Of a DNA stretch of 64,000 nt, positions 7,124 to 17,793 are shown one piece after another; positions within the stretch are counted from its first letter, which is position 1; every line of letters begins with the position of its first letter. A model generated the notes under the pieces. It was not told where the DNA came from, did no database searches, and saw nothing but the letters and a program-made list of their open reading frames with translations. The DNA is from Blastococcus sp. TF02A-30 (GTDB lineage: Bacteria > Actinomycetota > Actinomycetes > Mycobacteriales > Geodermatophilaceae). The position numbers were made by a program, and so were the translations under genes. The DNA lies in contig NZ_QOHJ01000003.1 in the NCBI RefSeq assembly GCF_003319185.1, forward strand, positions 248,001 to 312,000. The letters are read 5' to 3'.

Positions 7124-7414
7124 ATGCCCCGCCCACCGCGCCTCTCCCCCGACGCCGTCGCCGCCGCGCTGACGGGCCTCCCGCGGTGGTCCGGGAACGC
7201 CGACGGGCTGCGCCGCACCGTCGAGCTGCCCAGCTTCCGGGACGCCGTCGCCGCGATCGTCGCGATCGCCGACGTGGCCGAGGAGCTGGACCACCACCCC
7301 GATGTCGACCTGCGCTGGCGCACCCTGCACCTGACCCTGGTCAGCCACTCCGCCGGCGGCGTGAGCGAGCTCGACCTCGAGCTCGCCCGCCGCATCGACG
7401 CGCTGCTGCCCTAG
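7124..7414 (+). CDS. 4a-hydroxytetrahydrobiopterin dehydratase (PCD/DCoH family)
   Basis: A 96-residue pterin-4a-carbinolamine dehydratase, which recycles oxidised pterin cofactors. The family signature EELDHHPDVDLRW is at residues ~47-59, followed by the second His in LTLVSHSAGG and the terminal LDLELARRID. The start ATG follows the cysH stop by only 4 bases, so it is probably cotranscribed with the sulfur operon. No aromatic amino-acid hydroxylase is nearby. Its TAG stop shares the palindrome CTAG (7411-7414) with the convergent PhoX gene. Confidence 0.9.
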   Translation: MPRPPRLSPDAVAAALTGLPRWSGNADGLRRTVELPSFRDAVAAIVAIADVAEELDHHPDVDLRWRTLHLTLVSHSAGGVSELDLELARRIDALLP

Positions 7415-9595
7415 CTGCCGACCCGGCCGCCGTCCTCCCGGAAGACGACGGCGACGCTCGGCCGCGGGAACGGCCGCGCCGCCCGCCGGTCGGGCCAGGT
7501 GCTGGCCGGCGTGTCGACCGTCGACCCGGTGAGCTCGCCCGGGTGCTGCACCGCCACGAACACCGACTTCGCGTCCGGGGAGACCAGCGGCCCGCTGCAC
7601 TCCGCGCCCCGGGGCACGGTGAGGAACGCCGCCAGCCGCCCCCGCTCACGACCCGTCGTCGGCACGGCGAACAGCCCGTCGTTCGTCCCGGTGCCCTGCG
7701 GCCCGGCCAGCGCGGTGCCGTCCGTGGAGATCCACAGGTTGCCGGCCGGGTCGAACTCGAGGTTGTCCGGGCAGGAGAAGGCGCTCACCTTCGACTTTGT
7801 CGAACCCGGCGAAGAAGGTGTCGGGCTGCTGCGGGTCGCCCGCCACCAGGAAGATCCGCCACTCGAAGCGCTTCCCGGCGATCCCCTGCGTCTCCTGCCA
7901 CTCGATCACGTGCCCGTGCCGGTTGGCGTGCCGTGGGTTGGCCTCGTCGGCCTTCGGGTTGCTGCCGGTCCCCCGGTTGGAGTTGTTGGTCAGCGCCGCG
8001 TACACCCGGCCGTTGACCGGGTTGACCTGGATGTCCTCCGGCCGGTCCATCTTCGTCGGCACCGCCGCCGGGTCCACGACCACCGGCGCCGCCGGGTCGG
8101 GGAAGTTCCCGGCGCGGTCGAGCTGCTTGCCCAGCCGGTCGGCGGCCAGGCGGGTGAAGGTGAGCACCCAGGCGACGTCCTTGCCCGGGACCATCGAGCG
8201 GCCGTTCTCCACCAGCGGGATCCACTGGCCGGTGCCGTCGAACTCGCCGTCGGAGGGCAGCTTCCCGCTGCCGTCGATCTCGGCGGCCGGGGAGTCCCCG
8301 ATGAACCGGGCGACGTAGAGGTCACCCTCGTCCAGCAGCGTCAGGTTGTGCGCCCGTGCCGCCCGGTCGCTGCCCGGCCGGTACCTCTTCCGCGAGACGA
8401 ACTTGTAGATGTAGTCGAACCGCTCGTCGTCGCCGGAGTAGGCGACCACCCGGCCGTCGTCGGCGATCTGCACGGTGGCGCCCTCGTGCTTGAACCGGCC
8501 CAGCGCCGTCCGCTTCTTCGGCGTGGAGCGGGGGTCGTAGGGGTCCACCTCGACCACCCAGCCGAAGCGGTTCACCTCGTTGGGCTCCCTGCTCAGGTCG
8601 AACCGCGGGTCGACCACGTCCCACCGGCGGCCGGCCGGCGCGGTCGTGGAGATGCCGTAGCGGGCGAGCTTGGGCTCCTTCGGGTCCTCGGTGATCGGCG
8701 TCGTCGTCCCGAAGTACTGGTTGAAGTTCTCCTCGCCGTGCAGCGTGGTGCCCCACGGGGTCATGCCGCCGGCGCAGTTGTTCAGCGTGCCGAGCACGGT
8801 GCGCCCACGCGGGTCGGCGCTCGTGCGCAGGTAGGGCGAGCCGGCGGCGGGTCCGGTGAGCTCCATCGGCGTGGCGGCGGTGATCCGGCGGTTCCGCTGG
8901 CCGTTGCGGACCGGGCGCCAGTTGCCGGAGCGGCCCTCGCGCTGCACCTCCACCACCGAGATGCCGTGCGCCATCATCGCGATGCGCTTCTGCTGGTCGG
9001 TCGTGGGCGCGGTCTCGCTCGCGACGCCGGAGAACATCAGCTGCTCGTTGGTGTACTCGTGGTTGACCACCAGCAGGAACCGGCTGCCGCCGCCGTCCAG
9101 CGGCAGGAACCCGATGTAGTCGCAGTTGTAGCCGAACTGCTTGGCCTGCGCCTCGGGCGTCTGCCGGTCGATGTCGAACTCCGGCGCGCCGCGCTCCACG
9201 GCGTCGCCCCAGCGCATCACCACCGACGCGCGGTAGCCGACGGGCACGACGAGCTCGTCGAGCTGGTTCTGCGCGACCGGCTGGAAGGTGAGCGCGCCGT
9301 CCCGGCTCCCGCCGGACGGGCGACCCGGGCGCCCGCGGTCGTGCGCGGCGGCCGGCAGCGCCGGCCCCGCCACGACCAGCAGCGCCCCGGCGCCGGCGGC
9401 CTTGAGCATGCTGCGCCGGTCGAAGGCGGTGCTCACGACGTCGGCGAACGTCGGGTTGTCCGTCTGGTTGGGGACGACGGCGTCGCAGGCGTTCCCGCAC
9501 TTGTAGAAGCACGTGCTGTGGCTGCGGCTGCCGTGCCGCAGCGAGCTGAGGAGGGGCAGCAGCCCCCGGGGGCGCGGTTCCTGGACGTCGGTCAT
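7411..9595 (-). pseudogene. PhoX family alkaline phosphatase (DUF839), frameshifted near the C-terminus
   Basis: PhoX-type secreted phosphomonoesterase (Ca/Fe dependent in the family). The N-terminal part has the CFYKCGNACD segment and a twin-arginine signal, FDRRSMLKAAG with a hydrophobic stretch after it, so export is by Tat. The first frame runs to about 7796, then continues out of frame. The lost part (SCPDNLEFDPAGNLWISTDG onward) lies in the next frame from 7788 to 7411. Removing one base from the TTT at 7796-7798 restores FDKSKVSAFSCPDN and a 727-residue protein of normal length. It is either a recent frameshift or a sequencing error. A possible PHO box lies upstream. Confidence 0.9.
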
Positions 9596-9630
9596 CGCAG
9601 CCTTCGCTCGGAGGGGGGCGGGTCGCTCCG

Positions 9631-9674
9631 ACGCTAGGAAGCCGAGGGCGCGGCCGGGTGGCCGCCGGGTGAAC
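9631..9674 (-). promoter_or_regulatory. Candidate PHO box and -10 element upstream of the PhoX gene
   Basis: Read on the minus strand, GTTCACCCGGC (9674-9664) is followed directly by GGCCACCCGGC (9663-9653). These are two 11-bp direct repeats like the Streptomyces PhoP box (GTTCACC plus 4 bases). A possible -10, TAGCGT (9636-9631), follows 16 bases later, so the repeats sit at the -35 position, as expected for activation by PhoP. The ATG is 35 bases further on. Confidence 0.5.
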
Positions 9675-9703
9675 TCCGGGGGACCGCCGGGACACGCCTC
9701 GGG

Positions 9704-10189
9704 TCAGCCCGGCACGGCCCGGCGCAGCGTCCGCCGGCGGACGGCGGCGACGACGAGCAGCACACCCCACAGCAGGAACCACGGATCCCAGAGGAGGACG
9801 TGCCAGCGCAACGACGACCGGTCGGCCACGTCACCGAACACCCCGGCGAGGGCGAGCCCTCCGACGAGCACCAGCAGTCCGCCGTAGAGGGCGAGCAGGC
9901 CGCCGGCGGCCACCGCGGTCCCCTCGAGCAGCCGCGGCGGCAACCGGCGGCCGAACGGCCGGACCAGGGCCAGCGCCAGGGCGCAGCCGGCCGCCTTCAG
10001 GACGACGACCCCGAGGCCGACGGCGACCGCGGCGGTGCCGCCGCGCCGGGCGAGCTCCTCCAGCGCACCGCCGACGGTGTCGAGCAGCCAGGTGCCACCG
10101 GCGGTCCAGTACGCCGTGGTCAGCGCCGAGAGCGCGGCGAGCACGGCCGCGCCGTACGCCCCGACGAGGAGGGGTGCGCGGCGCGGCAC
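9704..10189 (-). CDS. DUF3995-like small membrane protein
   Basis: A 161-residue hydrophobic protein with about four membrane segments (near residues 8-28, 52-78, 92-116 and 132-148). The segment TAYWTAGGTWLLDTVGG is typical of the DUF3995 family. The start is GTG at 10189, only 3 bases after the DUF3037 stop, so it is likely cotranscribed with the HipA-like/DUF3037 pair. Function unknown. Confidence 0.75.
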   Translation of the reverse strand: MPRRAPLLVGAYGAAVLAALSALTTAYWTAGGTWLLDTVGGALEELARRGGTAAVAVGLGVVVLKAAGCALALALVRPFGRRLPPRLLEGTAVAAGGLLALYGGLLVLVGGLALAGVFGDVADRSSLRWHVLLWDPWFLLWGVLLVVAAVRRRTLRRAVPG

Positions 10190-10192
10190 GGG

Positions 10193-10585
10193 TCAGCCCT
10201 CGACGGGCAGCACGAGCAGCCGGAACAGCCGGTCGGCCTCGGCGTCGGGGTCCCGGGTCAGCCCGGTGTGCACCGGCCCCGGCTGGACGACGGTGCTCCG
10301 CGGGGCGGTGAGCCAGCGGAACCGCGAGCCCAGCGCCTCGCGCCCGGCCGCGCCGGCACCCGGGTCGGCCGCGCAGACGTCGGCGGCCGCCTGCAGCGCC
10401 TTGCCGATCGCCGCGGCGTCGGCGGTCGGGTCCAGCGCCCGCAGCCGCTCGGGGTCCAGCTGCACCCGGGAGCCCAGGTAGTCGCGCTGGCGGCAGTAGA
10501 CCAGGACGCCGGCGTTGAGGAACTCCCCCCGCTCGACGCGGGGCACGACGCGCAGCACCGCGTACTCGAAGGTGTCGCGGCTCAT
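10193..10585 (-). CDS. DUF3037 family protein
   Basis: A 130-residue soluble protein starting MSRDTFEYAVLRVVPRVERG, with EFLNAGVLVYCRQRDYL following; these are hallmarks of DUF3037. Its ATG overlaps the TGA of the HipA-like gene (ATGA), so the two are translationally coupled. In many bacteria DUF3037 genes stand next to HipA-like kinase genes, suggesting a two-part module. No enzymatic motif is obvious. Confidence 0.85.
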   Translation of the reverse strand: MSRDTFEYAVLRVVPRVERGEFLNAGVLVYCRQRDYLGSRVQLDPERLRALDPTADAAAIGKALQAAADVCAADPGAGAAGREALGSRFRWLTAPRSTVVQPGPVHTGLTRDPDAEADRLFRLLVLPVEG

Positions 10586-11439
10586 CGCTGGGTCACCCCC
10601 TCGGGTGGGGGCGGCCCCAACCACGACGGCCGGTTCTCCCCGCGCGGCGCCCGCCGGCGGCCCGCTCCCCCCGCGGCGGCCGCGGCGACCAGGCCGGGCA
10701 GCCAGGCGTCGCGCGCGGCGAGGCGGGCCAGCAGCTGCTCGGCGTACCGGGCGCGGACGGCGTCGGGCGAGTCCCCGGCCTCGGGGTCGTCCAGCCACTC
10801 GTCGGGCACCTGCTCCAGCACGCCGTCCAGCAGCCCGCGGGTGACCCGCGGGGCGAGCTCGGCGTCGGCGGACGGCACGTCGGGCTCGCACTCGACCAGC
10901 GCGTGCGTCGAGGCGTCGTAGGGCCGGGAGACGGCAGCGGCCGCACCCGCCCACGCGTGGTGGAAGGTGAGCGCCGCACCGTGGTCGATGAGCTGCAGCC
11001 GACCGTGCCAGAAGAGCATGTTGGGGTTGCGCCACGAGCGGTCGACGTTGCCGATCAGCGCGTCGAACCACAGCACCCGCCCGGCCAGCCCGCCGTCCAC
11101 CCCGTCGGCGCCGGCCTCGAAGTCCAGCGCACCGGGGAGGTAGTCCAGGCCCAGGTTGCGCCCGGCCGAGCGCTGGAGCAGCTCCTGGACCTCGAAGTCC
11201 GGCTCCCCCACCGCCAGCTCCGGAGCCACGTCCACGGTGACCAGCGCCGGCACCGGCAACCCGAGCGCGCGGGCCAGCTCACCGCAGACCACCTCGGCGA
11301 CCAGCACCTTCACGCCCTGCCCGGCGGCCCGCCACTTCACCACGTAGGTGCCGAGGTCGTCGGCCTCCATGAGCCCAGGCAGCGAGCCACCCTCGCGCAG
11401 CGGGGTGACGTAGCGGGTGGCGGTGACGGCGGGCAGCAC
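10582..11439 (-). CDS. HipA-like kinase family protein
   Basis: A 285-residue protein resembling the kinase half of HipA. The nucleotide-binding lysine is in GTYVVKWRAAGQG near residue 30. The catalytic loop is WFDALIGNVDRSWRNPNML near residue 140, and the metal-binding LIDHGAAL follows. HipA kinases phosphorylate proteins such as tRNA synthetases, but no HipB-type antitoxin is adjacent and the partner here is DUF3037. GTG at 11439 is chosen as the start. In-frame extension is open to 11538, but that would overlap the upstream region of the divergent DUF1990 gene. The C-terminal ~40 residues are low-complexity Ala/Arg/Pro. The target is unknown. Confidence 0.8.
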   Translation of the reverse strand: MLPAVTATRYVTPLREGGSLPGLMEADDLGTYVVKWRAAGQGVKVLVAEVVCGELARALGLPVPALVTVDVAPELAVGEPDFEVQELLQRSAGRNLGLDYLPGALDFEAGADGVDGGLAGRVLWFDALIGNVDRSWRNPNMLFWHGRLQLIDHGAALTFHHAWAGAAAAVSRPYDASTHALVECEPDVPSADAELAPRVTRGLLDGVLEQVPDEWLDDPEAGDSPDAVRARYAEQLLARLAARDAWLPGLVAAAAAGGAGRRRAPRGENRPSWLGPPPPEGVTQR

Positions 11440-11485
11440 AGTGCCCGGGACCCTACCGGCGCCGGCGGCGAGGAGACTGCAGGCC

Positions 11486-12031
11486 GTGGGCCTCCTCCGC
11501 GCGCTGTCCCCCGCCGACCTCGTCGACGCCCCGTTCACCTACGCCGAGGTCGGGGCGACCGCCGCTCCCGAGCTGCCCGCCGGGTACCACCACGCCGTGA
11601 GCACCGCCGTCGTCGGGCACGGCCGGGCGGCGTTCGAGCGGGCGGCCGCGGCGGTCCTCGACTGGCGGCAGCAGCAGGCCTCCGGGCTGCGGGTGCGGGC
11701 GACCGGACCGGCCGGCCGCCCCGGGACCGTCGTCGTCCTCACCGCCGGGCTCCCCCGTGCCGGCTACGACATCCCCTGCCGGGTGGTGTGGGCCTCGACG
11801 GAGGGCGACGAGCGCGGCTTCGCCTACGGCACGCTGCCCGGGCACCCGGAGAGCGGCGAGGAGCGGTTCACCGTCCGGCTCACCCCGGACGGGGCCGTGG
11901 TCCACGAGATCCGGGTGTTCTTCCGGCTCGCCTCCCCCGCGGCCCGCCTGGCCGGCCCGGTGAGCCTGGTGCTGCAGCGGCTGGCCACACGGCGCTACGC
12001 CGCCGCGGTGCGGGCGGCTGCGCGCGGCTGA
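11486..12031 (+). CDS. DUF1990 family protein
   Basis: A 181-residue soluble protein. The start is GTG at 11486, with GAGGAG about 10 bases upstream. It begins VGLLRALSPADLVDAPFTYA and continues EVGATAAPELPAGYHHAVST, which is the DUF1990 pattern. The later segment GFAYGTLPGHPESGEERF is the other conserved family block. The family has a SRPBCC-like beta-rich fold and unknown function. It is divergent from the HipA-like gene, with 46 bases between starts. Confidence 0.85.
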   Translation: MGLLRALSPADLVDAPFTYAEVGATAAPELPAGYHHAVSTAVVGHGRAAFERAAAAVLDWRQQQASGLRVRATGPAGRPGTVVVLTAGLPRAGYDIPCRVVWASTEGDERGFAYGTLPGHPESGEERFTVRLTPDGAVVHEIRVFFRLASPAARLAGPVSLVLQRLATRRYAAAVRAAARG

Positions 12032-13727
<1,696 letters not shown>

Positions 13728-13731
<4 letters not shown>

Positions 13732-14642
13732 CGGGACGCCGCCCGGTACTCGACCTCGTCGCCGGTCAGCTCCAGGTAGGCAGCCTCCAGCGAGGCGGTG
13801 ACGCGGGCCAGCTCGTGCACCCGGACCCCGGCGAGGAAGGCGACGTCGCCCACCTGGTCGCAGTCCAGCCCCTCGACCCGCAGCGCGCCGTCGATCTCCA
13901 GCTCCACCACCGCGCCCGCGCGCTGCAGCGCCGAGGCCAGCAGCGGCGCCTGCGGGCTGCGCACCCGAACGGCGGCGTGCGCGCCCAGCAGCTCGGCCAT
14001 CGGCAGGTCGGCGATCAGCCGGCCGCGGCCCAGGACGACGAGGTGGTCGGCGGTGTCCTCCATCTCGCTCATGAGGTGGCTGGACACGAGCACCGTGCGC
14101 CCCTCGTCGGCCAGCGCCCGCAGCAGCTCCCGCACCCAGCGGATGCCCTCGGGGTCCAGCCCGTTGACCGGCTCGTCGAGCAGCAGGACGTCGGGGTCGC
14201 CGAGGAGCGCCGCCGCGATGCCCAGCCGCTGCCCCATGCCCAGGGAGAACCCGCGCACCCGCTCGTGCGCCACGCTCTCCAGCCCGACCAGCTCCACGAC
14301 GTCGTCCACCCGCGCGGCGGGCAGCCCGTTGCTCTGCGCCAGCGCCAGCAGGTGCGCGTAGGCGGTCCGCCCGGGGTGCCGCGCGCGGGGATCGATCAGC
14401 GCACCGACCCGGCGCATGGGGTGGGCCAGCTCGCGGTAGGGCCGGCCGAGCACCCGCGTCGTCCCCGACGTCGGCCGGGTCAGCCCGAGGACGCAGCGCA
14501 TCGACGTCGTCTTGCCCGACCCGTTCGGGCCGAGGAAGCCGGTGACCCGGCCGGGGTGGACCGTGACCGTGAGGTCGTCGACGGCGACGCGGGAGCGGTA
14601 GTCCTTCGTCAGCCCGTCGAGCTCGATCACGGGCGACAGCAT
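13728..14642 (-). CDS. ABC transporter ATP-binding protein (exporter type)
   Basis: A 304-residue ATPase with Walker A GPNGSGKTT near residue 38, signature FSLGMGQRLG near 132, Walker B VLLLDEP near 152, and switch His in LVSSHLM. The family is that of antibiotic or lipid exporters such as the BcrA-like group. It is coupled by a 4-bp overlap to the permease downstream. The C-terminal ~80 residues form the usual accessory domain. Confidence 0.92.
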
Positions 14643-14678
14643 GGCCAGCCGCGCGCGCCCGGGGGAAGAGGCGCGCCC

Positions 14679-15500
14679 TCAGTCACCCGTGCGGGCGTCG
14701 GCGCGTTCCCGCTCGATGAGGTCCTTGCTCCGGACCAGCCGCAGCGTGGTGACCACCAGCAGGCCGCCGGCCATGTTGAGCAGCGTCGTGTACCAGAACC
14801 AGGCCAGCCAGTCGCCGTACCCGATCGCGGCCCCGGCGTGGATCGCGCCGAAGATGATCAGCGAGTCCAGGATCGAGTGGAACAGCACCAGCCCGGCCAG
14901 GACGAACGCGCCGGCGACCGCGGCGACGATCTTCCCGGTCTCGCTCTCGGCCCCCTGCTGCATGCGGGTCATCAGCGTGATGGCGCTGCCGGCGAGGAAC
15001 GCCAGGGCCAGCGCCCGGCTGTCCAGCGGGGCGTCGACGAAGGAGAGCGCGGACTCGGTGGCGGTGGCGCCCAGCTCCGGGAGGGCGAGCACGACGAGCC
15101 ACATGACCAGCCACCCGCCGATCAGGTTGGCCACCAGCGTGCCGCTCCACAGCTTGGCCAGCTGGCCGGGTCCGGCCCGTCCGGCCACGACGGCGGTCAC
15201 CGGCACGAGGAAGCCCTCGGTGAACAGCTCGCTGCGGGCCAGCAGCAGGGCGATGAAGCCGATGGAGAACGCCAGCCCGGCCAGCAGGTGGCTGCCGGTC
15301 TCGGCGTAGACGGCCAGCAGTGCCAGCACGCCGATGCCCACCTCGAGCCCGCCGGCCAGGCCCGTGGTCAGGACCTCGCGCCAGGTGCGGTGCAGCCGCT
15401 GCGCCCCCTGGTCGACGATGCGGTCGAACGCCCGGGCGACCTCGTCCTCCTCCGGCGCGTCGGTCTCGCCCAGCTCGGTCCGCGCCTCGTCGATGGCCAC
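14679..15500 (-). CDS. Formate/nitrite transporter (FNT) family protein
   Basis: A 273-residue channel protein with six membrane helices. The N-terminus is cytoplasmic and acidic. Family motifs include ARSELFTEGFLVPVTAVVAG and WSGTLVANLIGGW near residues 87-130, and FHSILDSLIIFGAIHAGAA near the C-terminus. It most resembles the YfdC-like subgroup, whose substrate is uncertain, rather than FocA or NirC. The start is GTG at 15500. It is monocistronic and divergent from the phosphatase-like gene. Confidence 0.88.
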   Translation of the reverse strand: MAIDEARTELGETDAPEEDEVARAFDRIVDQGAQRLHRTWREVLTTGLAGGLEVGIGVLALLAVYAETGSHLLAGLAFSIGFIALLLARSELFTEGFLVPVTAVVAGRAGPGQLAKLWSGTLVANLIGGWLVMWLVVLALPELGATATESALSFVDAPLDSRALALAFLAGSAITLMTRMQQGAESETGKIVAAVAGAFVLAGLVLFHSILDSLIIFGAIHAGAAIGYGDWLAWFWYTTLLNMAGGLLVVTTLRLVRSKDLIERERADARTGD

Positions 15501-15577
15501 CCGCAGGCGCTACCCGGGCGCTCCCCCGCCACACGTGCGGTCGCGCCCTGCCCCGGTGCACCGACAGGATGCGCCTC

Positions 15578-16372
15578 GTGGACCGCGCCCTGCTGGAGTA
15601 CGCCGTCGAGCTCGTCGAGGAGGCCGGCGGCCTCGCCGCGCGCCGGTTCACCGAGGGGGCCCGACGGGACGGCGCCGGCGCGGCGCCGGTGGAGGTGGAG
15701 GTCGAGCAGCTGCTGCGCCGCCGGATCGCGGCCCGCTACCCGGACGACGTCGTCCTCGGGGAGGACGCGGCACCGGCGGGTGCGGGCGGCGGGCGCCGGT
15801 GGGTGCTGGACCCGATCAACGGCACCAGCCTGTTCGCCGCCCGGGTGCCGACCTTCAACGTGCTCCTCGCCGTGGAGGACGCCGACGGCCCGCTGGTGGC
15901 CGTCGTCGGCTACCCGATGAGCGACGAGGTGCTGCACGCCGCCCGGGGAGCCGGCTGCTGGCACCAGGTGGCCGGCGAACCGGCCCGGCAGGTGCGGGTC
16001 GGCGACCGCACCCGCCGGCGGGGGGCGCTGGTCGAGATGCTCAACCCGCTGGCCTGGTCGGAGGAGCTGCTGCTGGCGCTGCACCGGGAGGTGTACCTGC
16101 AGCCGTGGACCAAGGGCGACGTGGACCTGGTCACCGGCCGCGCCGACGCGCTGGTCATCGCCGGGTACCCGATCGGCTACCAGGACCTCGCCGTCCTCCC
16201 GCTGCTCGTCGGCGAGGCCGGCGGGCGGGTCACCGACCTGAACGGGCGCGACGTGCTCGGCGGCGACGGCTCCGTGCTGGCCACCAACGGCCACCTGCAC
16301 GACGAGCTGCTGGAGCTGGTCGCCGGGCTCCCGCACGGCCGCGACTTCCACGCGCTGCGCGAGCCCCGCTGA
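15578..16372 (+). CDS. Inositol monophosphatase family protein with altered metal motif
   Basis: A 264-residue member of the inositol-phosphatase/histidinol-phosphatase superfamily. The first metal motif reads GEDAAP where the family usually has GEE. The main motif reads WVLDPINGTSLF where the family has DPxDGT, so the second Asp is Asn. The C-terminal metal region IGYQDLAVLPLLVGEAGGRV is normal. The loss of one carboxylate may mean altered metal use or weak activity. GTG at 15578 is preferred since CAGGAT lies 7 bases upstream, the leaderless pattern seen across the window; ATG at 15569 is possible. Substrate unknown. Confidence 0.82.
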   Translation: MDRALLEYAVELVEEAGGLAARRFTEGARRDGAGAAPVEVEVEQLLRRRIAARYPDDVVLGEDAAPAGAGGGRRWVLDPINGTSLFAARVPTFNVLLAVEDADGPLVAVVGYPMSDEVLHAARGAGCWHQVAGEPARQVRVGDRTRRRGALVEMLNPLAWSEELLLALHREVYLQPWTKGDVDLVTGRADALVIAGYPIGYQDLAVLPLLVGEAGGRVTDLNGRDVLGGDGSVLATNGHLHDELLELVAGLPHGRDFHALREPR

Positions 16373-16375
16373 CCG

Positions 16376-17113
16376 TCAGGACGGCGCCCCGCTGGGGCCG
16401 AAGCGCTCCACCCGGATGGACTCGGCCGGCACGCCGGTGCCCACCAGCAGCTGGGTGGCCGCCTCGGCGAAGGACGCCGAGCCGCACACGTAGGTGGTCT
16501 GCCCGGGTTCCCACAGCGGCACCAGCTCGGCGGCGGTGAGCCGGCCCGCCGGGCGGATGCCGTGCGCCTCCCGGGTGAGCACGACGAGCGCTCCCGCGGC
16601 GACCAGCTCATCGGCGTAGGGCAGCTGCGCCATGGTCCGCGCCGACACCGCGATGCGGAGCAGGTCCTCACGGCCGGTGGCCCGGGCGTGCCGCAGCATC
16701 GAGATGAAGGGGACGACGCCGTACCCGCCGGCGATCAGCAGCGCGGGCGTCTCGCCGTCCCAGACGAACCAGCCGCCGATCGGGCCGCGCACCTCGAGCT
16801 CGTCGCCCGGCTCGACGACGTCGGCCAGGAAGGTGGACACCTCGCCGTCGTCCAGCCGCTCGACGAACAGCTCCACCAGCGGGTCGCCGGGAGCCGAGGC
16901 GATGGAGTACGAGCGCTGGGCGGTGTACCCGTCCTCGGCGGTGAGCCGGACGACGTAGTGCTGACCGGGCAGGTGGTCGACCCGGTCGTGCACGTCCAGC
17001 CGCAGCTCCACCGAGCGCTGGAGGGGCCGGCGGACACCGGACACGGTCGCCGTCCGCCAGCCCCCCGCCGGCGCGGACGGGACGCCGGCGCCGAGGACCT
17101 CCGGCTCAGTCAC
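16376..17113 (-). CDS. FAD/NAD(P)-binding oxidoreductase (ferredoxin-reductase-like)
   Basis: A 245-residue flavoprotein with the FAD motif RSYSIAS near residue 68, then the nucleotide-binding LLIAGGYGVVPFISMLRHA near 124 and the terminal YVCGSASFAEAA. There is no 2Fe-2S domain. GTG at 17113 overlaps the end of the molybdopterin oxidase gene by 8 bases, so the two are translationally coupled. It probably passes electrons between NAD(P)H or a carrier and the molybdenum protein. The pair is common in actinobacteria but its substrate is not known to me. Confidence 0.87.
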   Translation of the reverse strand: MTEPEVLGAGVPSAPAGGWRTATVSGVRRPLQRSVELRLDVHDRVDHLPGQHYVVRLTAEDGYTAQRSYSIASAPGDPLVELFVERLDDGEVSTFLADVVEPGDELEVRGPIGGWFVWDGETPALLIAGGYGVVPFISMLRHARATGREDLLRIAVSARTMAQLPYADELVAAGALVVLTREAHGIRPAGRLTAAELVPLWEPGQTTYVCGSASFAEAATQLLVGTGVPAESIRVERFGPSGAPS

Positions 17114-17714
17114 CCTGGTAGCGCTGCTGGCGCCAGGGGTCACCGAGGTCGTGGTAACCGTTCTGCTCCCAGAACCCCTGCTGGTCGCGGGTCAGCAGCG
17201 TCAGCTTCGTGACCCACTTGGCGCTCTTCCAGAAGTACAGGTGCGGCACGAGGAGCCGGACCGGGCCGCCGTGCTCGATCGGCAGCGGCTTGCCGTCGTA
17301 CTCCCACACCACCCACGCCTTGCCGCCGGTGACGTGCTCGAGCGGCAGGTTGGTGGTGTAGCCGGTCTTCGACGTCGCCATCACGAAGTGCGCGTCGGCC
17401 GTGGGGCGGGCGGCCTCCAGCAACGTGTCGACGCTGACCCCGGCGAACCAGGTGTCGAACTTCGACCACGTGGTGACGCAGTGGATGTCGCCGCGGTACT
17501 CCGACCGCGGGAGGGCGTGCGCCTCGTCCCACGTCCAGGTGGTGGGCTCCTCGACGTGGCCGTCGACGGTCATCGTCCAGGTCTCGGGAGCGATCCGCGG
17601 GGTCGGCTCGGCGGTGAGCACCGGCCAGTCGGCCCCGACGTCGTACTGGCCCGGAGGGAGGCGCGGATCGCGCTCCCGGCGGCGTCCGAGGAAGCCTCGC
17701 GTGGGTGTCGGCAT
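17106..17714 (-). CDS. Molybdopterin-dependent oxidoreductase (sulfite oxidase-like fold, COG2041)
   Basis: A 202-residue soluble molybdenum-cofactor protein. The likely Mo-ligating Cys is in DIHCVTTWSKFDTWFAGV near residue 77. Other conserved pieces are WTWDEAHALPRSEY and the terminal GGPVRLLVPHLYFWKSAKWV. No Tat or Sec signal is present, so it should act in the cytoplasm, unlike MsrP/YedY. The start ATG at 17714 begins MPTPTRGFLGRRRERDPRLP. It is coupled to the downstream flavin reductase. Confidence 0.9.
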   Translation of the reverse strand: MPTPTRGFLGRRRERDPRLPPGQYDVGADWPVLTAEPTPRIAPETWTMTVDGHVEEPTTWTWDEAHALPRSEYRGDIHCVTTWSKFDTWFAGVSVDTLLEAARPTADAHFVMATSKTGYTTNLPLEHVTGGKAWVVWEYDGKPLPIEHGGPVRLLVPHLYFWKSAKWVTKLTLLTRDQQGFWEQNGYHDLGDPWRQQRYQGD

Positions 17715-17793
17715 GGTGTCCTCTCTCCCCCCGTCCCGCGACGGGCGACCGCACGGACGTGGACCACCGCTCAGTCAACGGGGCCCCTGGCCG

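Noticed and set aside
7788..7800. Programmed ribosomal frameshift in PhoX
   Set aside because: No slippery heptamer with downstream structure was evident, the family has no such case known to me, and a one-base homopolymer insertion explains it.
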